DNA of 64,000 nucleotides from CAZNXJ01 sp964577115 (GTDB lineage Bacteria > Planctomycetota > Planctomycetia > Pirellulales > Pirellulaceae): contig CAZNXJ010000022.1 of the NCBI GenBank assembly GCA_964577115.1, forward strand, positions 22,182 through 86,181. The letters are read 5' to 3'. The translations under genes were made by a program, and so were the position numbers. Positions 1-8,923 of this stretch are shown here, in pieces (positions within the stretch are counted from its first letter, which is position 1; each line of letters starts with the position of its first letter). Under the pieces are notes generated by a model. It was not told the origin of the DNA, did not search any database, and saw nothing but the letters and a program-made list of their open reading frames with translations.

Positions 1-202
1 GAGGCAAAGTGCGGCTCGGCCAGCACAGCTATTGAAGCGTAGGTGGGCAGCACGCGACGCGATCAAATAAGGACGTCTATCACGGTCGTTCGATGTGGGA
101 CGGGGTGAGCTCGTCGTTATCGGAGCGGATTGCTGGCAGCGAAACGGGCGAAGCGAGAGTTGGCGGACACGCGCCACGGTCACTAGAATACGGCACCCCT
201 GA

Positions 203-210
203 GGAGGTGA
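203..210 (+). promoter_or_regulatory. Strong Shine-Dalgarno of the first gene
   Basis: GGAGGTGA is a perfect match to the anti-Shine-Dalgarno consensus. It lies 6 bases before the ATG at 217 and fixes that start. The rest of bases 1-202 shows no gene I can support. Confidence 0.8.
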
Positions 211-216
211 TGTTTT

Positions 217-2400
217 ATGCGCAATGTCCACCATCGCTGCCCGTTGGCTTGCCTCGCTGCCGTGTGCGTGTGCTTGATATCGACTCCGGCGCTGGGTGAA
301 CCGCATCCGGTAATTCTGGACACGGACATTGGAAGCGACATCGATGACACGTGGGCCCTCGCCATGCTGCTCGGGATGCCGCAGCTCGATGTCAAGCTCA
401 TCGTGACCGACTACGGCAATACGCCCGAACGCACGCGACTCGTCGCAAAGATCCTCCAGCGCGTTGGCCGCACCGATATTCCCATTGGGACGGGGATCAA
501 GACCGACGACGAGCCACTCGCCCAGAGAAACTGGGTTGGCGATTTCGATCTGGAGGCTTACCCAGGCAAAGTCCATGAAGACGGCGTCGCGGCGCTCATT
601 GACGCCATCCACGCGCATCCCGGGATTACTCTCATCTGCATCGGGCCTGTTCCCAACATCAAGGAGGCGCTACGGCGCGACCCGGAGATCGCGAGCAAGA
701 CGCGCATCGTTTGCACAGGTGGCAGGATCTACAGAGGCTTTGAAAACGGCGGGCAGCCGGCGGCGGATTGGAATGTACGTGCCGACGCCAAATCGTGGCA
801 GGCGATGGTGGCGGCGCCGTGGACGATCACCACCTCGCCGCTCGACGCCTCGGCCGATATTGTGCTGCGCGGCGATCCATACACGGCAGTCGCTTCATCC
901 CAGCATCCCCTTGCGCGCGTCGTGATCGAGAACTATCAAAGCTGGGCGTATCGCGATCATTACGCCGACGATGCGAGCAGCGTGCTTTTCGATACGGCCG
1001 CCATCTACCTGGCCTTTTCCGAAGAGTTCGCACGCATCGAGCCTCTCAAGTTGATTGTGGACGACCAGGGCCACACGCGCATTGCCGAGGGTGGCAGGGA
1101 CGTGCGGTGCCAATTGGGATGGAAGGATCGCGACGCCTTCGACAACCTGCTTATCAGCACATTGACCTCGTCACATCGAATCAGCCCGTCGAACGAACGG
1201 ATTCAAGAAGTGATGTCCGGCGAGCGGCAGGAGGCCCGCGCGTCGTGGTGGGGATTTGATCCCGTGGATTCCACAGCGCCGCTCCAGGCCGCCATTAACT
1301 CAAAAGTCAAACGGCTGATCATCGACCGGCAGCCCTTGCCTTGGGTAACGCGGCCGCTCACTGGTGCGAGCGACCAGGAAATCATTTTCGAGGCGGGGAC
1401 GGAGCTTGTTGCGCTCAAGGGAGCCTATCACGCCAAGGGTGACCGGCTCTTGTCGTTCCAGCAATGTGAAAACGTCGTGCTCCGCGGCGAAACGTCCGAG
1501 GACGGCAAGGTGGCTCGCATCCGCATGCACAAGGCGGACTATCAATCCAAAGATTACGAAAGGTCGGAATGGCGGCACGGGCTGGCTTTCTACGGATGTC
1601 GCAATGTGCTCGTTCAGGATCTCACGATCGAACAAACCGGAGGCGACGGCATTTATCTCGGTGCGGGATCAAATCACCGTCCCAACCGGCAGGTGACGAT
1701 CCGGCGTGTGGACTGTAACGAGAACCATCGGCAGGGAATCAGTGTGATCAGCGCCGAGGATTTGCTGATCGAGGACTGCCAGCTGCGCAATACGCGCGGT
1801 ACGGCTCCCGCGGCGGGCATCGATTTCGAACCCAATGATCCGGAGGATCGGCTCGTTCGCTGCGTAATGCGGCGGTGCATCGCGGAAAATAACGCCGGAA
1901 CTGGCTTTCAGATTTGCCCCCAGTTTTTGACGAGCGAATCCCACCCCCTCTCGATTCATCTCGACCAGTGTGTCTCGCGAAACAATCGGCAACATGCGGT
2001 CCACCTGGTCAGTAACCCGAAAGACCCGCCGGCAGGTCACCTGCGCATCACGGGATTGGTGGCCGAACACGATGGTATGGCGGGGCTCTCCGTGCAGTTC
2101 AATCCCTTCGATGGAGTGCGCATTGAACTGGACGAATCCACGTTTCGCGGCTGCGCGCTCGAAGAACGTTTCTTCCCGCCTCTTTATGTGCAAGGGCTCG
2201 ATACACCTGGCCGGCCGCTCGGCAATCTCCACATCCGCAATCTCACGGTGGAAGACGATACCGACCGCCCGATCCTCAAAATTCGGGATCGGACGTCGAG
2301 CGGCATCAAGGACATCACGGGTAGCATCCGCCTTATCCGCAATGGCCAAAGCCAGGCCATCACGATCGATGGGGCCTGGCTGGATTCGATGCTCGAGTAG
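217..2400 (+). CDS. Exported nucleoside hydrolase fused to a parallel beta-helix domain
   Basis: A 727-residue protein with an N-terminal signal peptide (hydrophobic residues 9-26, likely cleavage after ALG at 27). Residues about 31-330 look like an inosine/uridine-preferring nucleoside hydrolase (IUNH). The calcium-binding Asp cluster DTDIGSDIDD is at 35-44, close to the family DTDxxxDDD signature, and IGPVPNI follows further on. Residues about 360-690 have the repeating hydrophobic and Asn/Gly pattern of a right-handed parallel beta-helix, for example GDGIYLGAG and QGISVISAEDLLIEDC. IUNH enzymes cleave the N-glycosidic bond of ribonucleosides and are usually about 310-340 residues and cytosolic. 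The fusion and export suggest a scavenging or surface glycan-related role, which is inference. The gene stands alone, about 190 bases before the RidA-like gene. Confidence 0.85.
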   Translation: MRNVHHRCPLACLAAVCVCLISTPALGEPHPVILDTDIGSDIDDTWALAMLLGMPQLDVKLIVTDYGNTPERTRLVAKILQRVGRTDIPIGTGIKTDDEPLAQRNWVGDFDLEAYPGKVHEDGVAALIDAIHAHPGITLICIGPVPNIKEALRRDPEIASKTRIVCTGGRIYRGFENGGQPAADWNVRADAKSWQAMVAAPWTITTSPLDASADIVLRGDPYTAVASSQHPLARVVIENYQSWAYRDHYADDASSVLFDTAAIYLAFSEEFARIEPLKLIVDDQGHTRIAEGGRDVRCQLGWKDRDAFDNLLISTLTSSHRISPSNERIQEVMSGERQEARASWWGFDPVDSTAPLQAAINSKVKRLIIDRQPLPWVTRPLTGASDQEIIFEAGTELVALKGAYHAKGDRLLSFQQCENVVLRGETSEDGKVARIRMHKADYQSKDYERSEWRHGLAFYGCRNVLVQDLTIEQTGGDGIYLGAGSNHRPNRQVTIRRVDCNENHRQGISVISAEDLLIEDCQLRNTRGTAPAAGIDFEPNDPEDRLVRCVMRRCIAENNAGTGFQICPQFLTSESHPLSIHLDQCVSRNNRQHAVHLVSNPKDPPAGHLRITGLVAEHDGMAGLSVQFNPFDGVRIELDESTFRGCALEERFFPPLYVQGLDTPGRPLGNLHIRNLTVEDDTDRPILKIRDRTSSGIKDITGSIRLIRNGQSQAITIDGAWLDSMLE

Positions 2401-2590
2401 TCCCTGGCACGGCCGGGCGCGCACCCGCTCGGTTCGATTTGCACCGAACACCGGGTACGAGTTCTATGCTCGCGACCGGCAGGTCGTTCCAGCGGCCGTT
2501 GGCGGTAGTAAATTGTGCCTCGGTCAACCATAGTGGGTGGCACACTGCCTCGAATAGGCTGCGAGTCGTTGGGCACAAGGAGCACGTTTC

Positions 2591-2986
2591 ATGGGCAAGC
2601 TGTCACGGAGCACGCCAAGTGGCATCCGGCGTTGGGGGGATGTACGGCGGTGGTCCGACATCGTGGCGTATCGCGGCACGGCATACTGGGTCGAGGTGGC
2701 CGAGGACCTGTCGGCGGATACTGCCGGCCAGACGCGACAGATCCTGGAGCAGATCGACCGCACGCTCGAGCAACTCGGCAGCGGCCGCGATCAACTGTTA
2801 CAAGTCCTGATCTACGTCGCGTCGCTCGACGACATGCCCGCACTGAACGCTCAGTGGGATGCCTGGATCCCTGCCGGCGCCGCTCCGGTTCGCGCCTGCG
2901 TGCAAGCCGGGCTCGGTGCCGGCTGCCGAGTGGAAATGGTGATCACCGCGGCCGTTCCCGAACCACCGCGGATTGTGCCGACGTAA
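2591..2986 (+). CDS. RidA (YjgF/YER057c/UK114) family protein
   Basis: A 131-residue protein of the RidA fold size. Visible family features are the helix T-Q-x-x-x-x-L-E-Q-I-D at about 47-57, VLIYVASLDDM at about 72-82, and the C-terminal segment with R-A-C-V-Q-A followed by VEMVITA. The Arg before ACVQA matches the Arg that binds carboxylate ligands in RidA enamine/imine deaminases. Many paralogues lack deaminase activity, so the substrate is unknown. The start at 2591 has AAGGAG 8 bases upstream. The S9 peptidase gene begins 64 bases downstream on the same strand, so co-transcription is possible. Confidence 0.8.
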   Translation: MGKLSRSTPSGIRRWGDVRRWSDIVAYRGTAYWVEVAEDLSADTAGQTRQILEQIDRTLEQLGSGRDQLLQVLIYVASLDDMPALNAQWDAWIPAGAAPVRACVQAGLGAGCRVEMVITAAVPEPPRIVPT

Positions 2987-3050
2987 AATCGGCCGAAGCA
3001 AATTAAGTGCACGACTCCCTTGATGTAATTTCTGAGAAAAGGTCGAGCGA

Positions 3051-5144
3051 ATGCGGATGCGCGCGTTGCGGGCAGTTAACGTACTGGTACTCGGATGGTT
3101 GGTACTGGTTTCGGTGGCGAGTTTCGGCGCCGAGCCGATTTCGATCGAGGATCTCTACCGATTCGAGGGACCGAGCGATCTGGTGGTTCATCCGTCGGGG
3201 ACGGAAGCCGTTTACGTCCGGCGTTGGGCGGATCGCGAGTCGCGTACGACGCGATTTTCTCTGTGGCATGTGAAGGGCGATCGTTCGCAGCGCCGCGCGC
3301 TAGAGGACGGCGAGCCCGATGCGCGCAAGCCGCTGATTTCCCCGGACGGGAAGTGGATCGTATTCCATTCGACACGCAGTTTTCCGGATGGCTCGCCCGC
3401 CGTCGAACCGGCTCCGCCTTATAGCGATACGGCTACCGATCTCTGGCTGATGCCGATGGCCGGCGGCAAACCCATTCCGCTCGCCGGACCATCGAAACCC
3501 TACGGCCGCGTCTTCAGTGACCCATTTTACGGTACCGTCGCGTTCTCGCCTGACGGCCGGCGGCTCGTGTTTGTCGCCGACGATGGGCAGGATCCGCGCA
3601 CGGAAGAAGAGCGGCGCAACAATGTACTGATCGTCCGCGAGGACCAGGGCGAAGGCTATGAGGGCTGGGGCAATGCACAGATCTGGGTGGCCGAGCTGAA
3701 GGAAAACTCCGACGACGTGGCCGCGAAAAACGTGTGGCGCGTGACGCGGGATGATGTCTGGTACGGCGACCCGCGCTGGCATCCTGACGGCCGCTCGATT
3801 ATCGTCCACGCGAACCGCACTCGCGATCGCGAAGCCGTGCGCTACAGCATCAATAAAAACTACGACATCTGGCAGCTCGTGTTGCCTGAGTCGCTCAGCC
3901 AGCTCGCGGAAAAACCGGCTGAGATCCGTCAACTAACGCAGGGACCCGGCCCCGAGGTTTCGCCGCGCATCTCGCCCGATGGCAAGCAGCTCGTGTGTTT
4001 GAGCGTCCCACGAAAAGGCTCGCACGCCGACGTGTTTAATTTAATGGTCGTGCCGCTCGATACGGCGCCCGAGGGAAGTCGCATTGTGCACGATCATCAT
4101 GCGGCGGAGCATGATGAGCAGCTTCCGCCGATGTTCCCGCTGCCCGGTGACTGCTGGCTTGGCCCGGACATTGTGTATTACAACGTTGCGGCGGGACTGG
4201 TCGGAGGTGTGCAGGTGGTCGAGCTGAGTTCGGCGAAATACCTTGGCTCCGATCCTGCCGCCCACAGTGCGGAATTCAAAAGGCAACGCGAGGCGCGGGG
4301 GAAGTTGACGCCGAGCGGCAATGAGTTTCTCGCCGAGCGGACGATTGCGCCGAGCGAAGTCGTGCGGTGGCGAAGCCCGGACCATTTAGAGCTCGAGGGC
4401 GTTTTGACGGTGCCGCCCGAGCCGCTTGAGCAGGACGCCCGCTATCCGCTCGTCGTGTTCCCTCATGGCGGCCCGCACAGCCGTTCAACGCTGGGATTCA
4501 ATTTCACGGCTCAGGTCTTTGCCGCTCACGGCTATGCCGTTTTTCAGCCGAACTTTCGCGGCAGTGCGGGCTACGGCCAGAAGTTCATCGATGCGGATCG
4601 GTTCGACATGGGCGGTAACGACATGCGCGACATCCTCGCAGGCATCGACTACCTCGTGGCGATCGGCCGTGTCGATCCCGAGCGCCAGTTTCTGTACGGC
4701 GTCAGCTATGGCGGCTACACGACATGCCGACTCATCGGGATGACACACCAGTTCCGCGCGGCCGCGGCGCAGAATGCGGTGACTGATCTGCACGTTATGT
4801 GGGGGCTGAGCGATATTCAGAGCTGGACAGAATGGGAGTTCGGCGGGAAGCCGTGGGAGGTCGCCGAGGCGATGCGCGAACGCAGCCCGCTCACCTACGC
4901 GCCCCAGGTCCGTACGCCGACGCTCGTGCTGCATTCCATGAACGATCGCCGCTGCCCGTTGCCCATGGGATTGATGTTCTATCGCGCGCTGCGCGAGGCA
5001 GGTGTCGACACGCAGATGGTGCTGTATCCGGACGAGCCGCACGGCATCAGCCAGTTGCCTCACCAGGAGGACGTGCTGCGCCGCGTACTCGAGTGGTTCC
5101 GCAAGCACGATCCTGCGCACCAGGCACCGGAGCCACGTTCGTAG
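3051..5144 (+). CDS. Exported S9 family (prolyl oligopeptidase-like) serine peptidase
   Basis: A 697-residue protein with an N-terminal signal peptide (residues about 8-25, ending SFGA). Residues about 30-420 carry WD40-like/TolB-type beta-propeller repeats (RISPDGKQLV, AFSPDGRRLVFV, HPDGRSIIVH). The C-terminal alpha/beta hydrolase has the nucleophile elbow GVSYGG with Ser552, Asp632 in SMNDRRCP and His664 in DEPHGIS, a complete catalytic triad. This is the layout of acylaminoacyl-peptidases and dipeptidyl peptidase IV-like enzymes, which release short peptides. The propeller limits substrate size. Export points to a periplasmic role in peptide degradation. The start has GAGAAAAGG upstream at a usable distance. 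Confidence 0.9.
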   Translation: MRMRALRAVNVLVLGWLVLVSVASFGAEPISIEDLYRFEGPSDLVVHPSGTEAVYVRRWADRESRTTRFSLWHVKGDRSQRRALEDGEPDARKPLISPDGKWIVFHSTRSFPDGSPAVEPAPPYSDTATDLWLMPMAGGKPIPLAGPSKPYGRVFSDPFYGTVAFSPDGRRLVFVADDGQDPRTEEERRNNVLIVREDQGEGYEGWGNAQIWVAELKENSDDVAAKNVWRVTRDDVWYGDPRWHPDGRSIIVHANRTRDREAVRYSINKNYDIWQLVLPESLSQLAEKPAEIRQLTQGPGPEVSPRISPDGKQLVCLSVPRKGSHADVFNLMVVPLDTAPEGSRIVHDHHAAEHDEQLPPMFPLPGDCWLGPDIVYYNVAAGLVGGVQVVELSSAKYLGSDPAAHSAEFKRQREARGKLTPSGNEFLAERTIAPSEVVRWRSPDHLELEGVLTVPPEPLEQDARYPLVVFPHGGPHSRSTLGFNFTAQVFAAHGYAVFQPNFRGSAGYGQKFIDADRFDMGGNDMRDILAGIDYLVAIGRVDPERQFLYGVSYGGYTTCRLIGMTHQFRAAAAQNAVTDLHVMWGLSDIQSWTEWEFGGKPWEVAEAMRERSPLTYAPQVRTPTLVLHSMNDRRCPLPMGLMFYRALREAGVDTQMVLYPDEPHGISQLPHQEDVLRRVLEWFRKHDPAHQAPEPRS

Positions 5145-5363
5145 CTCGGCCGGCCAGCCCGAGGCGGACCGGCGGAGCGGCCGTCATGGCGCCCCGGGAG
5201 CATACGACAACGAGCGAACCACGCCGAGGTCCATTCTTTGCGCGCCGCGCGCGCCGTGTGTGGCTGGCTGGAAGGTCCGGGGGTATCGGAGTATCTTAGG
5301 TCGCTTGACCTCTGCTGGCGGTTACTGCCGGTTTCCGATAACTCTTGCGACGAGGCGATGGCG

Positions 5364-6374
5364 ATGAACCTGCTGCGCGGCCTGCTGGCCGGTTTTCTGG
5401 GCCTTATGGTGTTCGCCCCACACGCATTTTCGGCAGATGCTGCCGGCACGTCGGCTCCGCACCGCATCGTGTTCCTCGGCGACTCGATCACCCAGGCCGG
5501 GGCCGGACCGGGCGGCTACGTGACGCTCGTCCGCGAGACGCTCGAGAAACATCACCCCGATCAGCCGATCGAAATCATCGGCGCGGGCATTAGCGGGAAC
5601 CGTGTCCCGGACCTGGAAAAGCGGCTCGAGCGCGATGTGCTCGACAAAAAGCCGACGCTTGTCGTCATCTATATCGGCATCAACGACGTCTGGCATTCGC
5701 TCCAGGGCCGAGGCACTCCGGCGGAGGAATTTGAAAAAGGCTTGCGCGGAATCATTCAGCGTATCCAGGATGCGAAGGCCAAGGTCATTCTGTGTACGCC
5801 GAGTGTTATCGGGGAGAAAACTGACGGATCGAACCAGCTCGACGCCATGCTTGACGAATACAGCGCGATCAGCCGCCGTGTCGCGTCCGACACCGGCGCT
5901 CTGCTGCTCGACCTTCGCAAGAAGTTCCTTGCTCGGCTGCAAGAGACGAATCCAAATAACTCCGCGGAGGGCATCCTGACGACCGACGGCGTCCACCTCA
6001 ACGCGGCAGGAAACCAATTTGTGGCCGAGAAAATGATGGAAGCGCTGGAGCGAGCGATCGAGCACCCGCTGCTGCGGCACGTGGTGCTGTTCAAGTTCAA
6101 AGACGAATTGACAGATGCTCAGGTGGACGAGGTTGTGAAGGCCTTTGCCGCGCTGCCTGGTCAGATTCCCGCGATTGTGGATTTCGAGTACGGCACCGAC
6201 GTCAGCGTTGAGAATCGCGCGGAAGGTTTTACCCACGGTTTTGTTGTTACGTTTCGCAGCATCGAGGGCCGCGACGAGTATCTGCCCCATCCGGCGCATA
6301 AGAAGTTCGTGGAACTCGCCGGGCCCCGGATCGAGAAAGTGCTGGTATTTGATTATTGGACAAAGCGCGATTGA
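5364..6374 (+). CDS. Exported SGNH/GDSL hydrolase fused to a Dabb domain
   Basis: A 336-residue protein starting at the second of two nearby ATGs, because GAGG at 5352-5355 is 8 bases before 5364 but only 2 before 5358. Residues 1-23 form a signal peptide. Residues 33-235 are an SGNH hydrolase: GDSIT with Ser41 (block I), GISGNR (block II), GIND with Asn107 (block III), and DGVHLN with Asp208/His211 (block V). Residues about 239-335 (HVVLFKFKDELT ... KVLVFDYW) match a Dabb (stress-responsive A/B barrel, Dabb/PF07876) domain. SGNH enzymes are esterases or lipases and often deacetylate carbohydrates. Dabb domains are usually small cytosolic dimers, so this exported fusion is unusual. The SDR gene follows after 58 bases. 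Confidence 0.87.
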   Translation: MNLLRGLLAGFLGLMVFAPHAFSADAAGTSAPHRIVFLGDSITQAGAGPGGYVTLVRETLEKHHPDQPIEIIGAGISGNRVPDLEKRLERDVLDKKPTLVVIYIGINDVWHSLQGRGTPAEEFEKGLRGIIQRIQDAKAKVILCTPSVIGEKTDGSNQLDAMLDEYSAISRRVASDTGALLLDLRKKFLARLQETNPNNSAEGILTTDGVHLNAAGNQFVAEKMMEALERAIEHPLLRHVVLFKFKDELTDAQVDEVVKAFAALPGQIPAIVDFEYGTDVSVENRAEGFTHGFVVTFRSIEGRDEYLPHPAHKKFVELAGPRIEKVLVFDYWTKRD

Positions 6375-6432
6375 AACTCGGCGGCAGGAGGTGCCGGCTC
6401 CGAGCGAGTCGCGGTAGAGGAACGAAATTGGA

Positions 6433-7245
6433 ATGAAATCGGATTTATTCGATCTGTCAGGCCAGCTGGCAGTCGTTGTCGGTGGCACAGGCGTACTCGG
6501 TGGCGGGATGGCCGAGGCGCTGGCCAGCAGCGGCGCGAAAGTGGCGATTGTGGGGCGCAACGAGGAGCGTGGTCAGCAGCGCGTGCGTGTCATTGAGGAG
6601 GCGGGCGGCGAAGCCATGTTCCACTCGGCCGACGCGCTCGACTGCGATTCGCTCGCCCGTGCGCGGGATGCCATCCAGGAACGCTTCGGGCCCGTGCGCA
6701 TCCTCGTCAACGCCGCCGGCGGCAATCGGCCGGATGCCACGTTGCCTCCTGGTAGCGATTTTTGCAAGCTGCCGCGGGAAGCCTGGAATGCTGTGTTTGA
6801 TTTGAACCTGACCGGCGGCGTGGTGCTACCGACGCAGGTATTCGCCGAAACGATGCTCGCCGAACAGCGCGGCTCGATCATCAACATCGCGTCGATGGCC
6901 GGCATGACGCCTCTGTCGCGCGTCGTGGCGTATTCGGCGGCCAAGGCCGCCGTGATCAATGTCACGAAGTTTCTCGCGCGTGAATGGGCGACGCGCGGCG
7001 TGCGCGTCAACGCGATCAGCCCCGGATTCTTTCCGGCCGATCAAAACCGCGCCCTGCTGTTCAACCCGGACGGCAGCTACACCGAACGAGGGAGCCAGAT
7101 CATCGGGCACACACCGATGGGGCGCTTTGGCGAGACGCATGAACTGGCGGGTGCCGTCGTATGGCTGGCCAGTGAACGGGCGTCGTCGTTCGTGACTGGG
7201 CAGAACATCGTCGTCGACGGCGGCTTCTCGTCCGTGACGATCTAG
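6433..7245 (+). CDS. SDR oxidoreductase, probable D-mannonate/fructuronate oxidoreductase type
   Basis: A 270-residue classical short-chain dehydrogenase. The Rossmann glycine motif GGTGVLGGG is at about 18-26, NAAGG follows beta-4, and the catalytic set is Ser in INIASM plus YSAAK. The C-terminus has PMGRFGE and GQNIVVDGGF. The long ISPGFFPADQNR...FNPDGSYTERG loop resembles SDRs annotated as D-mannonate oxidoreductases, which interconvert D-fructuronate and D-mannonate with NAD(H). This is from memory of the family and was not searched. The next gene encodes a KDG kinase, which acts two steps later in the same uronate pathway and supports the assignment. Other sugar-acid SDR activities remain possible. 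Confidence 0.75.
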   Translation: MKSDLFDLSGQLAVVVGGTGVLGGGMAEALASSGAKVAIVGRNEERGQQRVRVIEEAGGEAMFHSADALDCDSLARARDAIQERFGPVRILVNAAGGNRPDATLPPGSDFCKLPREAWNAVFDLNLTGGVVLPTQVFAETMLAEQRGSIINIASMAGMTPLSRVVAYSAAKAAVINVTKFLAREWATRGVRVNAISPGFFPADQNRALLFNPDGSYTERGSQIIGHTPMGRFGETHELAGAVVWLASERASSFVTGQNIVVDGGFSSVTI

Positions 7246-7309
7246 CCCATACTTCGGCGGCCCAATCAAAGACACCACAAATCAATTTTTTTTGCACGGG
7301 GGCGTTGCT

Positions 7310-8395
7310 ATGACTTCCCTTCCCATTCGCACCGACCATTGTGAACTTGACTTTCTTGCGCTCGGTGCGCTCGTACACCGGCTCGATCCCGGAGTCATTC
7401 CCTTCCGCAAGGCGCAGACGCTGGATGTCCACGTTTCGGGCGGCGAGTACAACGTTGCGGCGAACCTCGCGTCGTGCTTCGGCCTGCGTACGGGTGTGGC
7501 AACCGCGATGGTGAACTACGGTATTGGCGAATTGGTCGAGAACCGGGTGCGCGAGATGGGCGTGAAGCCCTTCTACAAACGGTTCGAACATGATGGCGTG
7601 CGCGGACCAAACATCGCCACGGTGTACAGCGACCGCGGGCAAGGCGTTCGTGCTCCCGTAGTGTTCTACAATCGCGCGAACGAGGCCGGCGCGATGCTCA
7701 AGCCGGGGGACTTCGACTGGAACGCGATTTTTGCGCAGGGCGTGCGCTGGTTTCATTCCGGCGGCATCTTCGCGGCCCTCTCGGAAACGACTTCCGAGCT
7801 AATCGTCGAAGGTATGCAAGCGGCGAAATCGTTTGGCGCTATCAATTCGTTTGATTTGAACTACCGAGCAAAATTGTGGGCCCTCATTGGCGGAGCGGAA
7901 CGTGGCCAGGCGATGACCCACAAGATCGTCGAGAACGTCGACGCGCTGTTCGGTAACGAAGAAGATCTGCAAATGGGGCTTGGCATCACCGGGCCCGACG
8001 TGACGAAGGAGAAATCCAAGCTCGATCCCGAAACATTCTTCCAAATGATCGACCGGGTCGTGGAGAAGTTTCCCAACGTCAAGCTCGTAGCGACGACCCT
8101 CCGAGAAGTCCATTCCACGAACCGGCACGACTGGGCGGCGGTGCTTTGGTTGAACGGGCAGCGTTTCGTGAGCCCCACCTGCCAACTGGATGTGCTCGAC
8201 CGCATCGGCGGTGGTGACGGCTTTGCTTCGGGGCTGATCTACGGGATGCTCGCCGGCCGCCCGCCCGAAGAAGCGCTGCGCTTGGGCTGGGCCCACGGCG
8301 CGCTGCTGACAACGTTCCCGGGCGACGTCTCGATGGCGAAATTGCCCGAGGTCGAAGCCTTCGCCAAGGGCGGGTCGGCTCGCGTCCAGCGCTAA
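7310..8395 (+). CDS. kdgK: 2-keto-3-deoxygluconate kinase (PfkB family)
   Basis: A 361-residue PfkB (ribokinase-like) sugar kinase. GALVHRLDPG near the start and the N-terminal signature around GGEYNVAANLAS match PfkB sugar-binding elements. The C-terminal DRIGGGDGFASGL holds the catalytic Asp of PfkB signature 2 (GAGD, here GGGD). The middle segment NSFDLNYRAKLW is typical of KDG kinases, which phosphorylate 2-keto-3-deoxygluconate to KDPG. The start at 7310 follows a GGGGG run 7 bases upstream; a TTG at 7292 would add six residues. The gene lies 64 bases after the SDR, consistent with a short uronate catabolic operon. No KDPG aldolase or mannonate dehydratase gene is in the window. Confidence 0.85.
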   Translation: MTSLPIRTDHCELDFLALGALVHRLDPGVIPFRKAQTLDVHVSGGEYNVAANLASCFGLRTGVATAMVNYGIGELVENRVREMGVKPFYKRFEHDGVRGPNIATVYSDRGQGVRAPVVFYNRANEAGAMLKPGDFDWNAIFAQGVRWFHSGGIFAALSETTSELIVEGMQAAKSFGAINSFDLNYRAKLWALIGGAERGQAMTHKIVENVDALFGNEEDLQMGLGITGPDVTKEKSKLDPETFFQMIDRVVEKFPNVKLVATTLREVHSTNRHDWAAVLWLNGQRFVSPTCQLDVLDRIGGGDGFASGLIYGMLAGRPPEEALRLGWAHGALLTTFPGDVSMAKLPEVEAFAKGGSARVQR

Positions 8396-8513
8396 CGCGG
8401 TCGCCCCTGCACTGCGGGCACACCTTTTGCCCCTGGGCCGTACGGAGCCGCCGATTTCGCAGAGTGCGATATGCGGTTGGCGAGTGAAGTACGACCAGAG
8501 GGGGAGTGACCCG

Positions 8514-8723
8514 ATGATCCTGCGTGGTTTTGACGCGATTGAGTTCGCCGAAAAAGAGTCTTTGCCGCTGAACAAAGACGAGGACCCGATCGATCCGCCT
8601 CGCACGAATCTTACCATCGCCGAAGCGCAGGCGATCGCCGCCGATCGTCCGGAAGTGATCTGGGTCGAAGTCGACGACGCCGAGTACTTCGGCGAGCGGC
8701 ATAATATGGAGCCTGAACGATAA
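8514..8723 (+). CDS. Small hypothetical protein
   Basis: A 69-residue acidic protein, MILRGFDAIEFAEKE at its N-terminus. The ATG at 8514 is preceded by GGGGGAG at a good distance, which argues for a real gene. The in-frame region upstream (from 8427) has no such signal. There is no signal peptide or membrane segment. The sequence is rich in Asp/Glu and has an AEAQAIAADRPEVIWVEV core that could form a helix and a strand. I do not recognise a family. It follows kdgK on the same strand after 118 bases. Confidence 0.55.
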   Translation: MILRGFDAIEFAEKESLPLNKDEDPIDPPRTNLTIAEAQAIAADRPEVIWVEVDDAEYFGERHNMEPER

Positions 8724-8806
8724 GCTGACTGGGGAAGCTGTGTCGCTCAACGACGCAGCAGCTCCAGGCAGCGAAACTTCTTTGGAGCCAGGCTACGGAT
8801 TCGGGA

Positions 8807-8818
8807 GTTCCGCGGAAC
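8807..8818. promoter_or_regulatory. Perfect 12-base palindrome in a short intergenic stretch
   Basis: GTTCCGCGGAAC is its own reverse complement. It lies in the 200-base gap between two gene 3' ends (8723 and 8924). It could be an operator or a weak hairpin core, or chance in GC-rich DNA. No function is assigned. Confidence 0.2.
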
Positions 8819-8923
8819 CCCGCCGCACGTCCCCTTGAGGCTGCTCGATACTGGTCGACGCACGCCAACGCCGATCCGGATGTCGCCGGACCGGCGCGAA
8901 TGAGAGAGGAGTCTTATGGTGTT

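Noticed and set aside
5322..6560. A 412-codon open frame on the minus strand
   Set aside because: It covers the SGNH-Dabb gene in antisense and runs into the next gene; its translation shows no domain.
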